15,227 nucleotides of DNA from Eubacteriales bacterium (GTDB lineage: Bacteria > Bacillota > Clostridia > Peptostreptococcales > Anaerovoracaceae), in the NCBI GenBank assembly GCA_028680875.1, contig JAQUJQ010000004.1, positions 13,119 to 28,345 on the forward strand, written 5' to 3'. The notes beneath the pieces are model-generated. The model did not search any database. It worked only from the letters and a program-made list of their open reading frames with translations, and was not told the DNA's origin. Shown here piece by piece: positions 14,929-15,227 of this stretch (the first letter of the stretch is position 1; each line of letters starts with the position of its first letter). Made by a program: the position numbers and the translations under genes.

Positions 14929-14944
14929 AGCAATTACTATGCCA
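14929..14944 (-). promoter_or_regulatory. Sigma-54 promoter for the second grdX
   Basis: On the minus strand TGGCATAGTAATTGCT matches the sigma-54 consensus TGGCAYRN4TTGCW at every defined position, with GG and GC separated by 10 bases. Transcription would start about 14918, 44 bases ahead of the grdX start codon. The activator needed by this promoter type is encoded next door at 12988-14433. Confidence 0.85.
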
Positions 14945-14949
14945 ATTAA

Positions 14950-14973
14950 AAAATAGGCTCTTTTGCCTATTTT
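14950..14973. terminator. Hairpin between the sigma-54 promoter and the palindrome
   Basis: AAAATAGGC (14950-14958) pairs perfectly with GCCTATTTT (14965-14973) around a 6-base loop. On the minus strand the second arm runs into TATTTTTT, like a terminator for the gene ending at 15072. It lies immediately upstream of the sigma-54 promoter, so it may insulate that promoter from the upstream transcript. Confidence 0.6.
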
Positions 14974-14987
14974 ACAGTTATCATATG

Positions 14988-15001
14988 TTGCAAATTTGCA
15001 A
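14988..15001. promoter_or_regulatory. Perfect 14-bp palindrome, candidate activator site
   Basis: TTGCAAATTTGCAA is its own reverse complement and lies roughly 70-83 bases upstream of the predicted sigma-54 start site. That distance and dyad symmetry suit an upstream activating sequence for a Fis-type HTH dimer such as the neighbouring activator. Confidence 0.6.
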
Positions 15002-15071
15002 TACATTTTAATAATGTTGCGGCGCTGCAGAATGAAGTGAATGTGACAGTTCATTTTGTTCTTTTCCTTTT

Positions 15072-15227
15072 TTATTTTAAAACCTTTCTATAATAATCCT
15101 GATCTAATATCTTAGCTGAGTATGCAAAGGAGTTGTTTACCTGTGCAAGAATGCTTCTTGCGTAGCCTTCATCAACTGCGACTCCTACATTAGGAGTAAA
15201 GTCATTGGTTTTTGCATTATATTTCCC
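15072..15227 (-). CDS. C-terminal fragment of an unrecognised protein
   Basis: An open frame enters from the window edge and runs 51 codons to a TAA at 15074-15072. It encodes a C-terminus with segments such as FTPNVGVAVDEGYARS and SAKILDQDYYRKVLK. The composition looks like a real soluble protein and no stop interrupts it, but there is too little to assign a family. It lies on the same strand as the second grdX, 197 bases upstream of it, with a terminator-like hairpin between them. Confidence 0.6.
   Translation of the reverse strand, partial: GKYNAKTNDFTPNVGVAVDEGYARSILAQVNNSFAYSAKILDQDYYRKVLK

Noticed and set aside
1..15227. CRISPR arrays, transposases, phage genes or attachment sites
   Set aside because: No regularly spaced direct repeats, transposase or integrase coding, or terminal inverted repeats were seen. 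The only repeats are short hairpins.

Overview
The window looks like a low-to-moderate GC Firmicute of the class Clostridia that ferments amino acids by Stickland-type reduction. The evidence is a full selenocysteine (Sec) system next to genes for a selenoprotein reductase of the glycine/sarcosine/betaine family, strong AGGAGG-type ribosome sites, AT-rich intergenic gaps and a sigma-54 activator. Nearly every gene serves selenium handling or the selenium-dependent reductase.

Layout. (1) 168-1749, plus strand: yedE (membrane selenium/sulfur transport protein), yedF (TusA-like carrier) and a DUF3343 protein (putative Se/S carrier). (2) 1771-10397, minus strand, one long co-directional run read from high to low coordinates. 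It starts with grdX, grdE, grdB (one in-frame UGA/Sec codon) and a YkvI-like transporter. It continues with selC (tRNA-Sec, own promoter), selA, selB and a LysR regulator. (3) 10573-11607, plus strand: selD, divergent from grdX and itself a selenoprotein with UGA at codon 15. (4) 11661-12806, minus strand: a cysteine desulfurase/selenocysteine lyase-like enzyme, convergent with selD across a shared terminator. (5) 12988-14433, plus strand: a PAS/AAA+/HTH sigma-54 activator. (6) 14494-14874, minus strand: a second, solitary grdX paralogue behind a textbook sigma-54 promoter and a perfect 14-bp palindrome. (7) 15072-15227, minus strand: the C-terminus of an unrecognised gene.

How the parts fit (partly inference). 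YedE, YedF and DUF3343 would import and pass on reduced selenium, and the desulfurase could release it from cysteine or selenocysteine. SelD makes selenophosphate, SelA loads Sec onto selC tRNA, and SelB delivers it to the UGA codons of grdB and selD, each of which is followed by a small hairpin. GrdE and GrdB would form a substrate-specific component B of a reductase. The shared subunits GrdA, GrdC and GrdD are not here and must lie elsewhere if this system works like known ones. The substrate (glycine, sarcosine, betaine or other) cannot be told from the sequence alone.

The least explained part is the pair of GrdX paralogues and the sigma-54 module that seems to control at least the second one.
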